Of a DNA stretch of 64,000 bases, positions 45,702 to 54,900 are shown piece by piece. Position numbers and translations under genes: made by a program. The DNA is taken from assembly GCF_014705705.1 (NCBI RefSeq), contig NZ_JACXLD010000003.1:248001-312000 (forward strand), in the 5' to 3' direction. The notes beneath the pieces were generated by a model. That model ran no database searches. It had not been told where the DNA came from and saw nothing but the letters and a program-made list of their open reading frames with translations. This DNA comes from Spongiibacter pelagi. Its GTDB lineage: Bacteria > Pseudomonadota > Gammaproteobacteria > Pseudomonadales > Spongiibacteraceae. How positions within the stretch are numbered: the first letter of the stretch is position 1; each line of letters begins with the position of its first letter.

Positions 45702-45722
45702 GGGGGCAGGTAAACCGCCCCC
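45702..45722. repeat. Right terminal inverted repeat and hairpin
   Basis: GTAAACCGCCCCC (45710-45722) is the reverse complement of 44399-44411. With GGGGGC (45702-45707) it also makes a small hairpin of its own. It sits between the island genes and the convergent SDR stop. Confidence 0.75.
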
Positions 45723-45727
45723 AAACC

Positions 45728-46753
45728 TTAAACCGCTTTGTATTTAATTAAGGTCTCGCCCGAGGCCAAGATGGCTTCTTTGCTGCTAATCAATTCCCGT
45801 CCTAGTAGTGCTCTAACTTTTTGAGAAGAACCCTGTCTGCGTTTGTTTAATTCCAACGTCATGGTCTTTAGCTCGCCGTTAAACAGCGCGCCAAAGCGTA
45901 CCAGCCAGTTGGGCATACGGCGGGTGGCGATACGGCTGGCCAAATCTGGGAAGCCTTCTTTGAGGATGTGTGCAAAACCCTGCATATCGGTAAATTCATC
46001 GGCGAGGATATAGCGTTCGCCAATGGTTTCAGGATTGTTCATTGCGGCGATATGGGCGGCGCAAACATCGCGTACATCTACCACTTGAAAGCCGACGTTG
46101 GGCAACATGGGCAGTTTGCCGGCCAGCATTTGCGAAACCACACTGACCGAGGTTTTGACTTGTGCCGAGCGAATGGGGCCAAACACGGCAACGGGTAAAA
46201 TGGTGGTGAGTTGAATGCCTTTACCTTCGCCGTTTACGTAGTCCCATGCGGCTTTTTCTGCCAGTGTTTTAGAGGCAACGTAAGTGGTGCAATCTTTGGC
46301 GTTGTCGGTATTGGTCCAGTCTTTTTCGGTAGTCATTTCTGGTAGGGCGTCGCCCCAGCCGTAGCCAACCGAGGCGAAACTTGACGTTAGAATCACGCGA
46401 TTCACACCGGCAGCTTTTGCCGCTCTTAATACGCGCAAACTGCCTTCACGTGCGGGGCGAATAAGGTCGTCAGGATTCTTGGGTGACGCCATGGGAAAGG
46501 GAGAGGCAAGGTGTTGAACCACATCAATGCCTTGCATGGCTTCGGGCCAGCCTTTGTCGGATTCCAGATCCGCTTCGACCAATTCAAGATTGTCGATATG
46601 GTTGCTGTGTTCGGCCAGGGTCTTTTTTAGTGTGTCGGCTTTGCTTAGCGAGCGAATGGTGCCGCGGACTTTATGCCCCTGTTCAAGCAGGTCGATGATT
46701 AATTGCTGGGCAATAAATCCGGAAGCTCCGGTAACTAGAACAGTTTGGCTCAT
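45728..46753 (-). CDS. NAD-dependent epimerase/dehydratase (dihydroflavonol-reductase-like extended SDR)
   Basis: 341 aa. Rossmann TGASGFIAQQL at the N-terminus (last Gly of TGxxGxxG replaced by Ala), substrate motif VQHLASPFP, Ser in LTSSFASVGYG, and catalytic YVASK. Closest in style to dihydroflavonol-4-reductase/methylglyoxal or aldehyde reductases. Substrate unknown. Faces the accessory island; shares no operon with the acyl-CoA ligase although both are on the minus strand (198-bp gap with a terminator). Confidence 0.82.
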   Translation of the reverse strand: MSQTVLVTGASGFIAQQLIIDLLEQGHKVRGTIRSLSKADTLKKTLAEHSNHIDNLELVEADLESDKGWPEAMQGIDVVQHLASPFPMASPKNPDDLIRPAREGSLRVLRAAKAAGVNRVILTSSFASVGYGWGDALPEMTTEKDWTNTDNAKDCTTYVASKTLAEKAAWDYVNGEGKGIQLTTILPVAVFGPIRSAQVKTSVSVVSQMLAGKLPMLPNVGFQVVDVRDVCAAHIAAMNNPETIGERYILADEFTDMQGFAHILKEGFPDLASRIATRRMPNWLVRFGALFNGELKTMTLELNKRRQGSSQKVRALLGRELISSKEAILASGETLIKYKAV

Positions 46754-46899
46754 CGTGCACTCTCCATTTTATGTTATTAGCAGAGTACAAGTTTCCTGAT
46801 GGCGGGTTGTGAATTAGGGGGACGAATTTTGTTTTTATACGCCTCTTCGTTTAATCAGAGGCTGCTTTAATCAGAGGTACTTTTTTATCGAGAATAAAA

Positions 46900-46918
46900 A
46901 AGGGCCCTTAAGGCCCTT
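46900..46918 (-). terminator. Terminator of the acyl-CoA ligase gene
   Basis: AAGGGCC (46900-46906) and GGCCCTT (46912-46918) pair around a 5-nt loop. T-runs flank both sides (TTTTTT on the minus strand, TTTTTTTTT after 46922 on the plus), so it works in both directions. Confidence 0.85.
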
Positions 46919-46951
46919 GGAATTTTTTTTTAATAAATCAACTTACTGAGA

Positions 46952-48514
46952 TTAGTTGATTTGACGCTCACGGCCTTCCCAGAAGGGCGCGCGAAGATCT
47001 TTTTTCAGGATCTTGCCCGATGGGTTGCGAGGCAATACATCGTAGATTTTCAACTGGCGAGGGATTTTGTAACCCGCCAATTTGCCGCGTAAGAACTCGA
47101 TCATTTCTTCGGTTTCGATACTTTGTCCGGGTTTGAGCACCAAGCAAGCCAGCGGTGTTTCACCGAATTTTTCATCGGGGATGCCGATAACGGCGAGGTC
47201 GGCAATGGCGGGGTGGGCGCACAGTGCGTTTTCAATTTCGATGGGGTAGATGTTCTCGGCGCCACTGACGATCATGTCTTTGATACGGTCGCGCAGGAAG
47301 ATGTAGCCCTCTTCATTGATCTCGGCAGAGTCGCCGGTTTTCAGCCAGCCATCTTCAAAGGTTTCGGCATTGGCATCGGGGCGGTTGTAATAGCCCAGCA
47401 TGGTCGATTCCGAGCGCACATACAGTTCGCCGATTTGGCCGGGAGGCAGAATATTGCCTTCGCTGTCGACCACTTTTACTTCCACGCCGGCTTGTGGGCG
47501 GCCAGCAGATTCGAGTAATTCTGGGCGACCTTTCAGGGCGTTGCGGTGATCTTCTGGCATCAATACCACGATGGTGCCGGTGGTTTCGGTCATGCCGTAA
47601 GCCTGATAGAAGTCACAGCCGAAAATGTTGATGGCTTGCTCAAGCAGCGCGGGGCTGATGGGTGAGGCGCCGTACATGATTTGTTTCAGTGAGCTGAAGT
47701 CGCGCTTGTCGAGATCTGGCACCATAGAAATAATGGCCAGAATCATTGCCGGTACGATAAACGAGCTTTCGATCTTGTATTTTTCCAGATCGTTAACCAC
47801 GGCAAAGGGATCAAACGTTTTGTGCAGAACCGCACTGCCGCCAGCCAAAATTGGTAATAGCAGGGTGCCAGAGCCGCCGATATGGAATGGCGGTGCACAT
47901 ACCAGATCGCGTGATCCAGCGTGGGTTTTATTGTCTGAAGACACCAAGCTCTTGGTAAACAGCGATGAGATATTCGCGTGGCTCAGTACCACGCCCTTGG
48001 GCTTGCCGGTGGTGCCGCTGGTGTAAAGCTGCAAGAAGCCTTTTTGCTGGTAAGTATCGACTTTTACCGGCTCTGCACTTTGCTGAGCCAGCCAGTTTTG
48101 CCAGTTAGTGGCGGTGGTGCAGCTAATGACGGTTTGCAGTTTGGCGGTACTTTCTGCCATGGCTTCCAGTAATGGATTCATGGCTTCATCGGGCGATAGC
48201 AAAATGTGTGCTTTGCTGTCTTCCAGAATAAACGCGGTTTCTGGTGGGGCAAGGCGATAGTTTAGCGGTACGGTAACCGCGCCGATGCGGCTACAGGCCA
48301 TGAGCAGGCCGAGGAATTCGGGGCAGTTTTCGCACAGGACGGCAACGCGGTCATCTGCTTTAACGCCCAACGCCAGCAGGCCATTGGCAATCTGCTGAGA
48401 CATGGTCTGCATGTCTTGGTAGCTGTAGGTCTTTCCTTGAAAAATCAGACAGTCGTTTTCAGGAAAGCGACGGCTGTGATAATCGAAATACTGATGAACC
48501 TGCATGTTAAACAT
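46952..48514 (-). CDS. AMP-dependent acyl-CoA synthetase
   Basis: 520 aa from ATG 48514 (or ATG 48505, with GGGG 9 nt upstream; a TTG at 48538 is weaker). ATP/AMP loop LQLYTSGTTGKPKGVVLSH, core YGMTETTGTIV, hinge GWLKTGDSAEINEEGYIFLRD, and catalytic Lys near PRNPSGKILKKDLR. Similar to fatty-acid or aromatic/steroid side-chain CoA ligases (FadD3/FadK-like); exact substrate cannot be read. Monocistronic. Confidence 0.88.
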   Translation of the reverse strand: MFNMQVHQYFDYHSRRFPENDCLIFQGKTYSYQDMQTMSQQIANGLLALGVKADDRVAVLCENCPEFLGLLMACSRIGAVTVPLNYRLAPPETAFILEDSKAHILLSPDEAMNPLLEAMAESTAKLQTVISCTTATNWQNWLAQQSAEPVKVDTYQQKGFLQLYTSGTTGKPKGVVLSHANISSLFTKSLVSSDNKTHAGSRDLVCAPPFHIGGSGTLLLPILAGGSAVLHKTFDPFAVVNDLEKYKIESSFIVPAMILAIISMVPDLDKRDFSSLKQIMYGASPISPALLEQAINIFGCDFYQAYGMTETTGTIVVLMPEDHRNALKGRPELLESAGRPQAGVEVKVVDSEGNILPPGQIGELYVRSESTMLGYYNRPDANAETFEDGWLKTGDSAEINEEGYIFLRDRIKDMIVSGAENIYPIEIENALCAHPAIADLAVIGIPDEKFGETPLACLVLKPGQSIETEEMIEFLRGKLAGYKIPRQLKIYDVLPRNPSGKILKKDLRAPFWEGRERQIN

Positions 48515-48812
48515 CCCCGAGCTTGTTATTGTTTCCAACTTTACTTGCCCAACCGGGCTTTGCCCAGACCCAGAATCATAGTCTTGGCCGAAATTAGGGT
48601 ATCAGGACATAATTTGGCGGCGAATTACTGCCATTACGGGATTTTGCGCCAGCACTTTGCGGCTAGCTCAGTCTGTGCCACACTTCTGTGGGCTTGTCTG
48701 GTGGAGATGGGCCTGTCGCCTTGGGCCACTGGCCGGCATCTGCAACCAGTTGTTTTTGCGCAAATTCCGTTAGTCTTTGAATTATAAATATAACTGCTGT
48801 CAGGAAGGTATT

Positions 48813-49337
48813 GTGCCCGTTTTCAGAATCCTGAGTTTCATCATTTTCTTTGGTTTGTTTAGCACTGCTCACGCCTTAAATGTGAATGATGCGGCTCCCC
48901 GTTTTCGCATCCCCTTAATGCAGGACAACCCCCAACTACAGGCCAATGCCGGCGACCTTTTTGAAAGCCCCGACCTGTTGGGTAGTGTGGTTTATGTCGA
49001 TTTCTGGGCGTCTTGGTGCGGGCCGTGTCGGGTTTCTTTGCCTTCCCTAAATACCTTATTTGCCGAATTTTCCAGCCGTGGTTTTTGGGTGGTGGCGGTG
49101 AATGTAGATACTGAGAAACAAGACGGTCTCGACTTTCTGAAGAAGAAGCCGGTGGACTATCCGGTACTTTACGACGCCGAACAGGGCTTGCCGGAGTTGT
49201 TTGGGGTGAAAGGGATGCCTACCGCTTATTTGATTGATCGCACCGGGCAGGTGCGCTACATCCACGAAGGTTTTCGCTCCGGCGATGAGAAAAAGTTAAG
49301 AGCAAAAATAATCCAGTTATTGGAGGAAGGTCAGTGA
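48813..49337 (+). CDS. TlpA-like thioredoxin-family protein
   Basis: 174 aa from GTG 48813 (AGGAAGG at 48802-48808); a TTG at 48777 is an alternative. Signal peptide (FRILSFIIFFGLFSTAHA), then a TlpA/ResA-type fold with the active site FWASWCGPCRVSLP and cis-Pro GMPTAYLID. A periplasmic disulfide reductase, probably supplying reduced Cys for cytochrome c or for the Cys-tailed lipoprotein next to it. Overlaps the DUF4266 gene by 4 bp. First gene of the seven-gene redox cluster. Confidence 0.9.
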   Translation: MPVFRILSFIIFFGLFSTAHALNVNDAAPRFRIPLMQDNPQLQANAGDLFESPDLLGSVVYVDFWASWCGPCRVSLPSLNTLFAEFSSRGFWVVAVNVDTEKQDGLDFLKKKPVDYPVLYDAEQGLPELFGVKGMPTAYLIDRTGQVRYIHEGFRSGDEKKLRAKIIQLLEEGQ

Positions 49338-49549
49338 ATAAGTTCTTGCTGATTTTAGTGATGGCCCTAGGTCTGCAGGCTTGCGGTATTACCGAGGTAA
49401 AGCCTTGGGAGCGCGGGTATTTGGCTCGCCCTGAAATGGCGTGGGATCCCGATGCTCAAACTGCCGCCCAGCGCAGCCATGTGTACTTCAGCAAAGAAAC
49501 CAGCAATGGTGGCGCTACCGCAGGTGGCGGCGGTTGCGGCTGTAACTGA
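49334..49549 (+). CDS. DUF4266 small lipoprotein with Gly-Cys tail
   Basis: 71 aa, GTG start overlapping the thioredoxin gene. Lipobox LGLQACG, then the DUF4266 core EVKPWERGYLARPEMAWDPD and HVYFSKETSNGG, ending in a glycine run and GGGGCGCN. The tail with two closely spaced Cys at the very C-terminus suggests a metal or thiol site or a modified end. A GGAT stretch just before it loosely resembles ApbE flavinylation sites (xGAT), but I would not rely on it. Function unknown. Confidence 0.88.
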   Translation: MNKFLLILVMALGLQACGITEVKPWERGYLARPEMAWDPDAQTAAQRSHVYFSKETSNGGATAGGGGCGCN

Positions 49550-49564
49550 TCAGGGGAGACGATT

Positions 49565-50782
49565 GTGAGTCAAGGTCAGAACAAGAATAAAGGCAGTCAG
49601 GCGCTGTTGGCGCTGGGTGCGGCGGCGCTCGCTATTCCCGGTATTGTGAGTAAAGCCGAAGCGGCAGCGCCGGCAACTGAGTCCAGCTTGGACTATAAAT
49701 TTTCGGCCTACCGTGAGGCCGATTTAGATCGTAATAATGTGGTAAATGGATCAACGACATCGCGATATGAAATCGACAGCCATTTGTTCCGCTATGTGTC
49801 ACCCGTGGGTGAAAATCAGGAACTGAATATCGATTTTGCTTATGAAACCATGAGTGGCGCGTCGCCCTGGATCGTCATGCCGCAGGTTAATACGGGGCGT
49901 CCTGTGCAGTTAATGAGTGGCGCCAGTATCAAAGAAGAGCGCAAAGATATTCAGGCCAGCCTGAAGCACTTTCACGACAAGCAAACCGTGATCACTGCTG
50001 TAGCGGGTTTCTCTGACGAGAACGACTACCAAGCGTTTAATGTGGGCGCAGCAGTAGATTACGAACAGTTTGAAAAGCAGCGTACCTTCAGTGCGGGCTT
50101 TGGTATTAGTGATGACCATATGGAACCCACTGATGGTCGCACCATGATTGATCGGGTGGATACCGCAGACAAATCTTCGGTGAATATGTTTGTTGGGATC
50201 AGCCAGATTATTAATGCGCGCACCGTAGTGCAGGGCAGTTTGAGTTTGGCTTTTCACGATGGCTTTCTCTCTGATCCCTACAAAAAATTCTGGGTGGTGA
50301 ATCAAAGCAATGCGCTGATGGACAGCCGCCCAGATAAGCGCGAGCCGATTATTCTGGAAGGGCGTTTGCGCCACTATGTGCCCGCTGCCAAAGCGGCGCT
50401 GCATTTGGATTACCGCTACTACGATGATGATTGGGATGTGGTATCTCATACCTTTGATGCATCGTGGTATCAAAACTTACCCAACGACTGGCAATTAACG
50501 CCCTCGTTCCGCTATTACAGTCAAACCCAGGCCTACTTTTATGCGCCGTATTATATTGATGCGCGCAGCGACGGTTACGGTTCATCGGATTACCGACTTT
50601 CGCCCTACGGTGCGATTAGCTTTCGCCTAAAACTCAGCAAGGATTGGGGCAAGCTATCTACCAATTTGGAATGGGAGAGCTACAAAGCCAGCGCCGATTA
50701 TTCTTTGAAGGAAGTCGAGCTGGAAAGCCCGGCCTTGGTTGAGTTCGATATTCTGACATTGGGCCTTCACTGGGAGCTCTAA
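49565..50782 (+). CDS. DUF3570 outer-membrane-type protein
   Basis: 405 aa. An Ala-rich N-terminal region (ALLALGAAALAIPGIVSKAEA) serves as signal, followed by repeated amphipathic strands (LFRYVSPVGENQELNIDFAYE, LDYRYYDDDWDVVSHTFDASW) ending in LTLGLHWEL, a barrel-type end. DUF3570 accompanies DUF4266 and ApbE in many Proteobacteria. Likely an outer-membrane pore or anchor for the system; activity unknown. Confidence 0.88.
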   Translation: MSQGQNKNKGSQALLALGAAALAIPGIVSKAEAAAPATESSLDYKFSAYREADLDRNNVVNGSTTSRYEIDSHLFRYVSPVGENQELNIDFAYETMSGASPWIVMPQVNTGRPVQLMSGASIKEERKDIQASLKHFHDKQTVITAVAGFSDENDYQAFNVGAAVDYEQFEKQRTFSAGFGISDDHMEPTDGRTMIDRVDTADKSSVNMFVGISQIINARTVVQGSLSLAFHDGFLSDPYKKFWVVNQSNALMDSRPDKREPIILEGRLRHYVPAAKAALHLDYRYYDDDWDVVSHTFDASWYQNLPNDWQLTPSFRYYSQTQAYFYAPYYIDARSDGYGSSDYRLSPYGAISFRLKLSKDWGKLSTNLEWESYKASADYSLKEVELESPALVEFDILTLGLHWEL

Positions 50783-50802
50783 GTTTTGGCCGCTCTTTGA
50801 AT

Positions 50803-51693
50803 ATGAAAGAGTTTCGCTATTCCTTTAGCGCCATGGCCAGCCCCTGTGAGCTGCGCCTTTATGCCGAGCGGGCCTCAGTGGCGAATAAGGCTGCGGAGCT
50901 AGCTCAGGCAGAAGTGCTCCGTATTGAGCAAACCTACTCCCGCTATCGCGACGATAGCATTGTTAGTCGAATCAATGCGGCGGCAGGGCTCGGCCCAATC
51001 GCTGTCGATCCTGAAACGGCAGCACTCCTGAATTACGCCGCCACCGCCTATCAACAAAGTGATGGCTTATTTGATATTACCTCCGGCGTGTTGCGCCGGG
51101 TTTGGGATTTCAAATCGGGTCAGCTTCCTTCTGATTCTGCTATCGCTGATATTTTGCCCCTCGTCGGTTGGGATAAAGTGCACTGGGATGGGCAGCAAAT
51201 CTTGCTCACTCAGCCCGGCATGCAACTGGATTTCGGTGGCTTCGGCAAAGAGTGGGCGGCGGATTCAGCGGCGCGAATTTGCCGAGAAGCGGGCATTGAA
51301 TATGGGCTTGTTGAGTTGGGCGGAGATATACATGCGATGGGCCCGCACCCCGATGGCAGCCCGTGGCAAATTGGGATTCGTCACCCCCGCGATCCAGAAA
51401 ATGCGATTGCAGTTCTCCCTCTAAAATCCGGCGGCCTTGCCAGCAGTGGCGACTATGAGCGCTTTATGGTTGTGGATGGTCAACGCTATAGCCACATTCT
51501 CAACCCTAAAACCGGCTGGCCAATTACCGAGAGTTTTTCCGCTGTTTCCGTGGTGGCGCCGCTTTGCCTGCTGGCGGGAACTGGTGCAACTGTGGCGATG
51601 CTGAAGGGGCAGGTTGAAGCTCGTAACTGGTTGAATTCGCTTGAGTTACCTTTTCTTTTGGTGGCACCAGATGGGCAGGTAATTCAGTCTTAA
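50803..51693 (+). CDS. ApbE-family FAD:protein FMN transferase
   Basis: 296 aa (ATG 50803; ATG 50797 two codons earlier is also possible). ApbE motifs: DGLFDITSGVLRRVWDF, QLDFGGFGKEWAADSA and YSHILNPKTGWPI. ApbE covalently attaches FMN to Thr/Ser of target proteins using FAD. No signal peptide or lipobox is present (MKEFRYSFSAMASPCE), unlike most periplasmic ApbE proteins, and Glu replaces Gly after the conserved Lys. Completes the TlpA-DUF4266-DUF3570-ApbE set. Confidence 0.88.
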   Translation: MKEFRYSFSAMASPCELRLYAERASVANKAAELAQAEVLRIEQTYSRYRDDSIVSRINAAAGLGPIAVDPETAALLNYAATAYQQSDGLFDITSGVLRRVWDFKSGQLPSDSAIADILPLVGWDKVHWDGQQILLTQPGMQLDFGGFGKEWAADSAARICREAGIEYGLVELGGDIHAMGPHPDGSPWQIGIRHPRDPENAIAVLPLKSGGLASSGDYERFMVVDGQRYSHILNPKTGWPITESFSAVSVVAPLCLLAGTGATVAMLKGQVEARNWLNSLELPFLLVAPDGQVIQS

Positions 51694-51866
51694 TTCGGCT
51701 CTTCTCACACTCCGCTTAAGCCCGTGGCGCACAAAGACACATATGTGCATTGTTGAGACAATTCATTCCTAGCTAAACCTCTTACCCTTCATTCTGGAAA
51801 TTTTTTATACCTCGGTGGCAGTAGTCCTAGCCGAAAAATAAAAATAAGAAATGCAGAAAAGTTTAC

Positions 51867-51889
51867 CTGAGCGCTCCCTCTTTGCTCAG
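51867..51889 (+). promoter_or_regulatory. Inverted repeat in the leader of the tetrahaem gene
   Basis: CTGAGC (51867-51872) and GCTCAG (51884-51889) with an 11-nt loop lie 39 bp before ATG 51929 in a 235-bp gap. Operator or leader hairpin; no clear promoter hexamers. Confidence 0.35.
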
Positions 51890-51928
51890 TGAACATCAGA
51901 TAAATATAAAGCGAATAACGGTAAAGAT

Positions 51929-54900
51929 ATGAAGCGGATCCTGTTGAATGTGCCAATGGTTTTTCTGTCCTGCGTACTTGTTGCTTGCGGCGGCGGTGGC
52001 GGAGGCGATAAGCCATCGCCAACGGATAACACCTTAAAAACAGGCCTTCTGCTAGACAATCACCTTATTGGCGTGCCGTATCGCCGCGCAAATTCGAGCG
52101 AGGTGTTGTACACCAATGCCCAGGGGGAATTTGAATATCTTGAAGGTGAGACCATTCGCTTTTTCTTTGCGGGTAAAGAAATTGGGCGCGCCCAAGGCCA
52201 GCCTTTTGTCACTCTTAAAACCCTTGCCGCAAATACAACTGGGCTGACTAATTCGCAGAAAGACGCCTTCGAGATCAATTTGGCGCGGCTGCTTCTGTCT
52301 CTTGATGCCGACCAAAATCCAGATAACGGCATTACGCTAACACCGGCGCTGATTGCTGAAGCGGAAAGTAAGGCCGGCGAGTTGAATTTTACAGCTAGTG
52401 AGTTAGCTGGAAGTAATTTTGAAACTTTGCCCATCAGTGAATTCGTTATTGATAAGCGTGAAGAGCAAGGGGGTAGCCGTGTTTTGGTTTCCGCTGAGAC
52501 AGCCGCTGCTCATATTGACGCGGTACAAAAAGATATTAGCGATGAGCATTACGACAATGATGGTGGTGTCGATAGTGATGCTGATGGTGTAAACGATGCG
52601 GTTGATGAATGCCCTGATCAAAAAGGTGTTGCTCAATTTAATGGCTGCTCAGATCAAGCTGCGCAAGAAGCCGATGATGATGCCGACGGTATTCCAAACA
52701 ATGCCGACAACTGTCCCGCTGTTTCGAATAGTGACCAGAACGATTTAGACGGTGATAAGCGCGGCGATGCCTGCGACAGCGATGCCGATGGCGATGGCTT
52801 AAGCAAAACCCAAGAGAGCGAAATCGGAACCAGCGATTTAGAAAGTGATAGTGACGAAGACGGCGTAGATGATTCCGCCGATGCTTTTCCCTTAGATGCC
52901 TCAAGAAGCAAAGACTCGGACGGTGATGGTATTGATGACGACAACGATCTTTGTCCACTAAAAGATACGGGTGAGCCAGAAGAGGAACAGGCGGACAGTG
53001 ACGGTGATGGCATTGGTGATGCCTGCGACACGCTAGATCCTAGTGACTTGGATGGTGATGGCAAAGCCAATAGCGTAGATAACTGCCCTAATAATGCGAA
53101 TTCAGATCAAGCCGACAGTAATGGTAACGGTTTGGGCGATGCCTGTGATGATTCAGATATAGCCACATATTTCGAATCAGATGTAGACAGTAATCTTGCT
53201 GTCTGTCGAGCTTGTCACCAACCGTCAGGGCAAGCTGATGTGCCAGAAGGTCGGGGCTTTATGCTCGATAGTGACGGCATACACGATTTAAAAAATACCC
53301 ATTTTGCTTGGTTCGGTTTAGGTAGAGGGGTAAGCAATAACGACATCTTGACCCAAGCCGCAAATACATACGGCGATCATACCGGTGGCAAATTATGGGC
53401 GACAGATAGCGCTCCATATATTGCTATGCAGAAGGTCCTTGTCTGCTGGGAAGATATGAATCATTGCGAGCTGGCGGATAGCGATGATGATGGCGTAACA
53501 AATAATTTAGATCATTGCCGAAACACCACTGATACCACCGGCTTAGATGCCAATGGCTGTTCTGATGACGATCGTGCAGAGCCCGACGATGATGGCGATG
53601 GAGTAGCTAACTCGCAGGATGACTGTTCAGCCACGCCCAGCGGAAGCACTGTTGATCACAATGGTTGCGCGCTTAGCCAGCGCGATGCTGATGGCGATGG
53701 TATTTATGATGATGTAGATCAATGTCCAAATACGGTTGATCAAGCTGGCCTTAATGCTCAAGGTTGTTCTACCGATGATCTAGCCGCGCCAGATGATGAT
53801 GGTGACGGAGTCGCAAATAGCGATGACGACTGTGAAAGCACTCCTGCAAATGAAACGGCTGATAGTAATGGCTGCAGCCTTTCTCAGCTTGATAGTGATG
53901 CAGACGGTGTCAGTGATTTAGATGATACTTGCGATAATACCCCTGCAGATGAAGATCCAGATGATGTGGGATGTAGTGCTAGTCAGCGCGATGGCGATAA
54001 TGATGGCATCAGCGATGCGCAAGATTTTTGTCCTGCGACGACTGATCAAGTAGGTCTTGATTCGCAAGGTTGTTCAGATGCTGATCGGGCTAATCCCGAT
54101 GACCCAGACAGAGACGGCGTCTTCAATGATTTGGATATTTGTCCCGGTACTACGGTTATCGATATTGCTCTAATTGATGCGCAGGGCTGTTCCGCCGAGC
54201 AGCGAAGCGCAGGCGAAAATCAGCTGTTTAACTTCTATGAGAGCGGTGTTCACACAGCGTTAAATGACTGCCGCCTATGCCATGTTCAGAATGGTGTAGC
54301 GGATAAGGACGAAGGTAAAAGCTTACAGTTCACTTCCAGCAGTACAGATGCCAGTTATTTGAAACTTTATGATGACTGGGTTGATATGGGTAAAGGTGTT
54401 TCTGACAGTTCTATCCTGTCGATGGCCAGCGACCCCGAAACTTCGCATACAGGTGGTAAGCAGTTGCCTTTGGGTAGTGTGGGTCAGGTTAATGTTACGA
54501 AGTTACTTATCTGCTGGGATGATCGTGAAAGCTGCGATGTAGAAGGAGTAGTTCCTGACGAAAAGCTGCCGTTACTCGGGAGTAGTCGCGGCGGCCATAT
54601 TTGGTTTGATACCTGCTTCGTTGAAGGTACTACTGAATATCTTGACGGTGTAGGCGCTAATACCGAATTACCTGAAGATCCACGAACCATGATAAAGCCC
54701 GGCGTGAATCAGGGCATATGGGATGAGACAGGTGATGAAAAAGCGGCATATTTCAATGCCTTCTGGAAGAACTGTCATATTGATGAAGATGGTGATGGCA
54801 CGCCTGAAGAATTGCAGGCCACTTCGGAGGGGATTATCACCGAGAAGGCTCACCCCAAAACTTGCGGCCAGCTTAAATTAAGCATTGAACGTGGCAAAGT

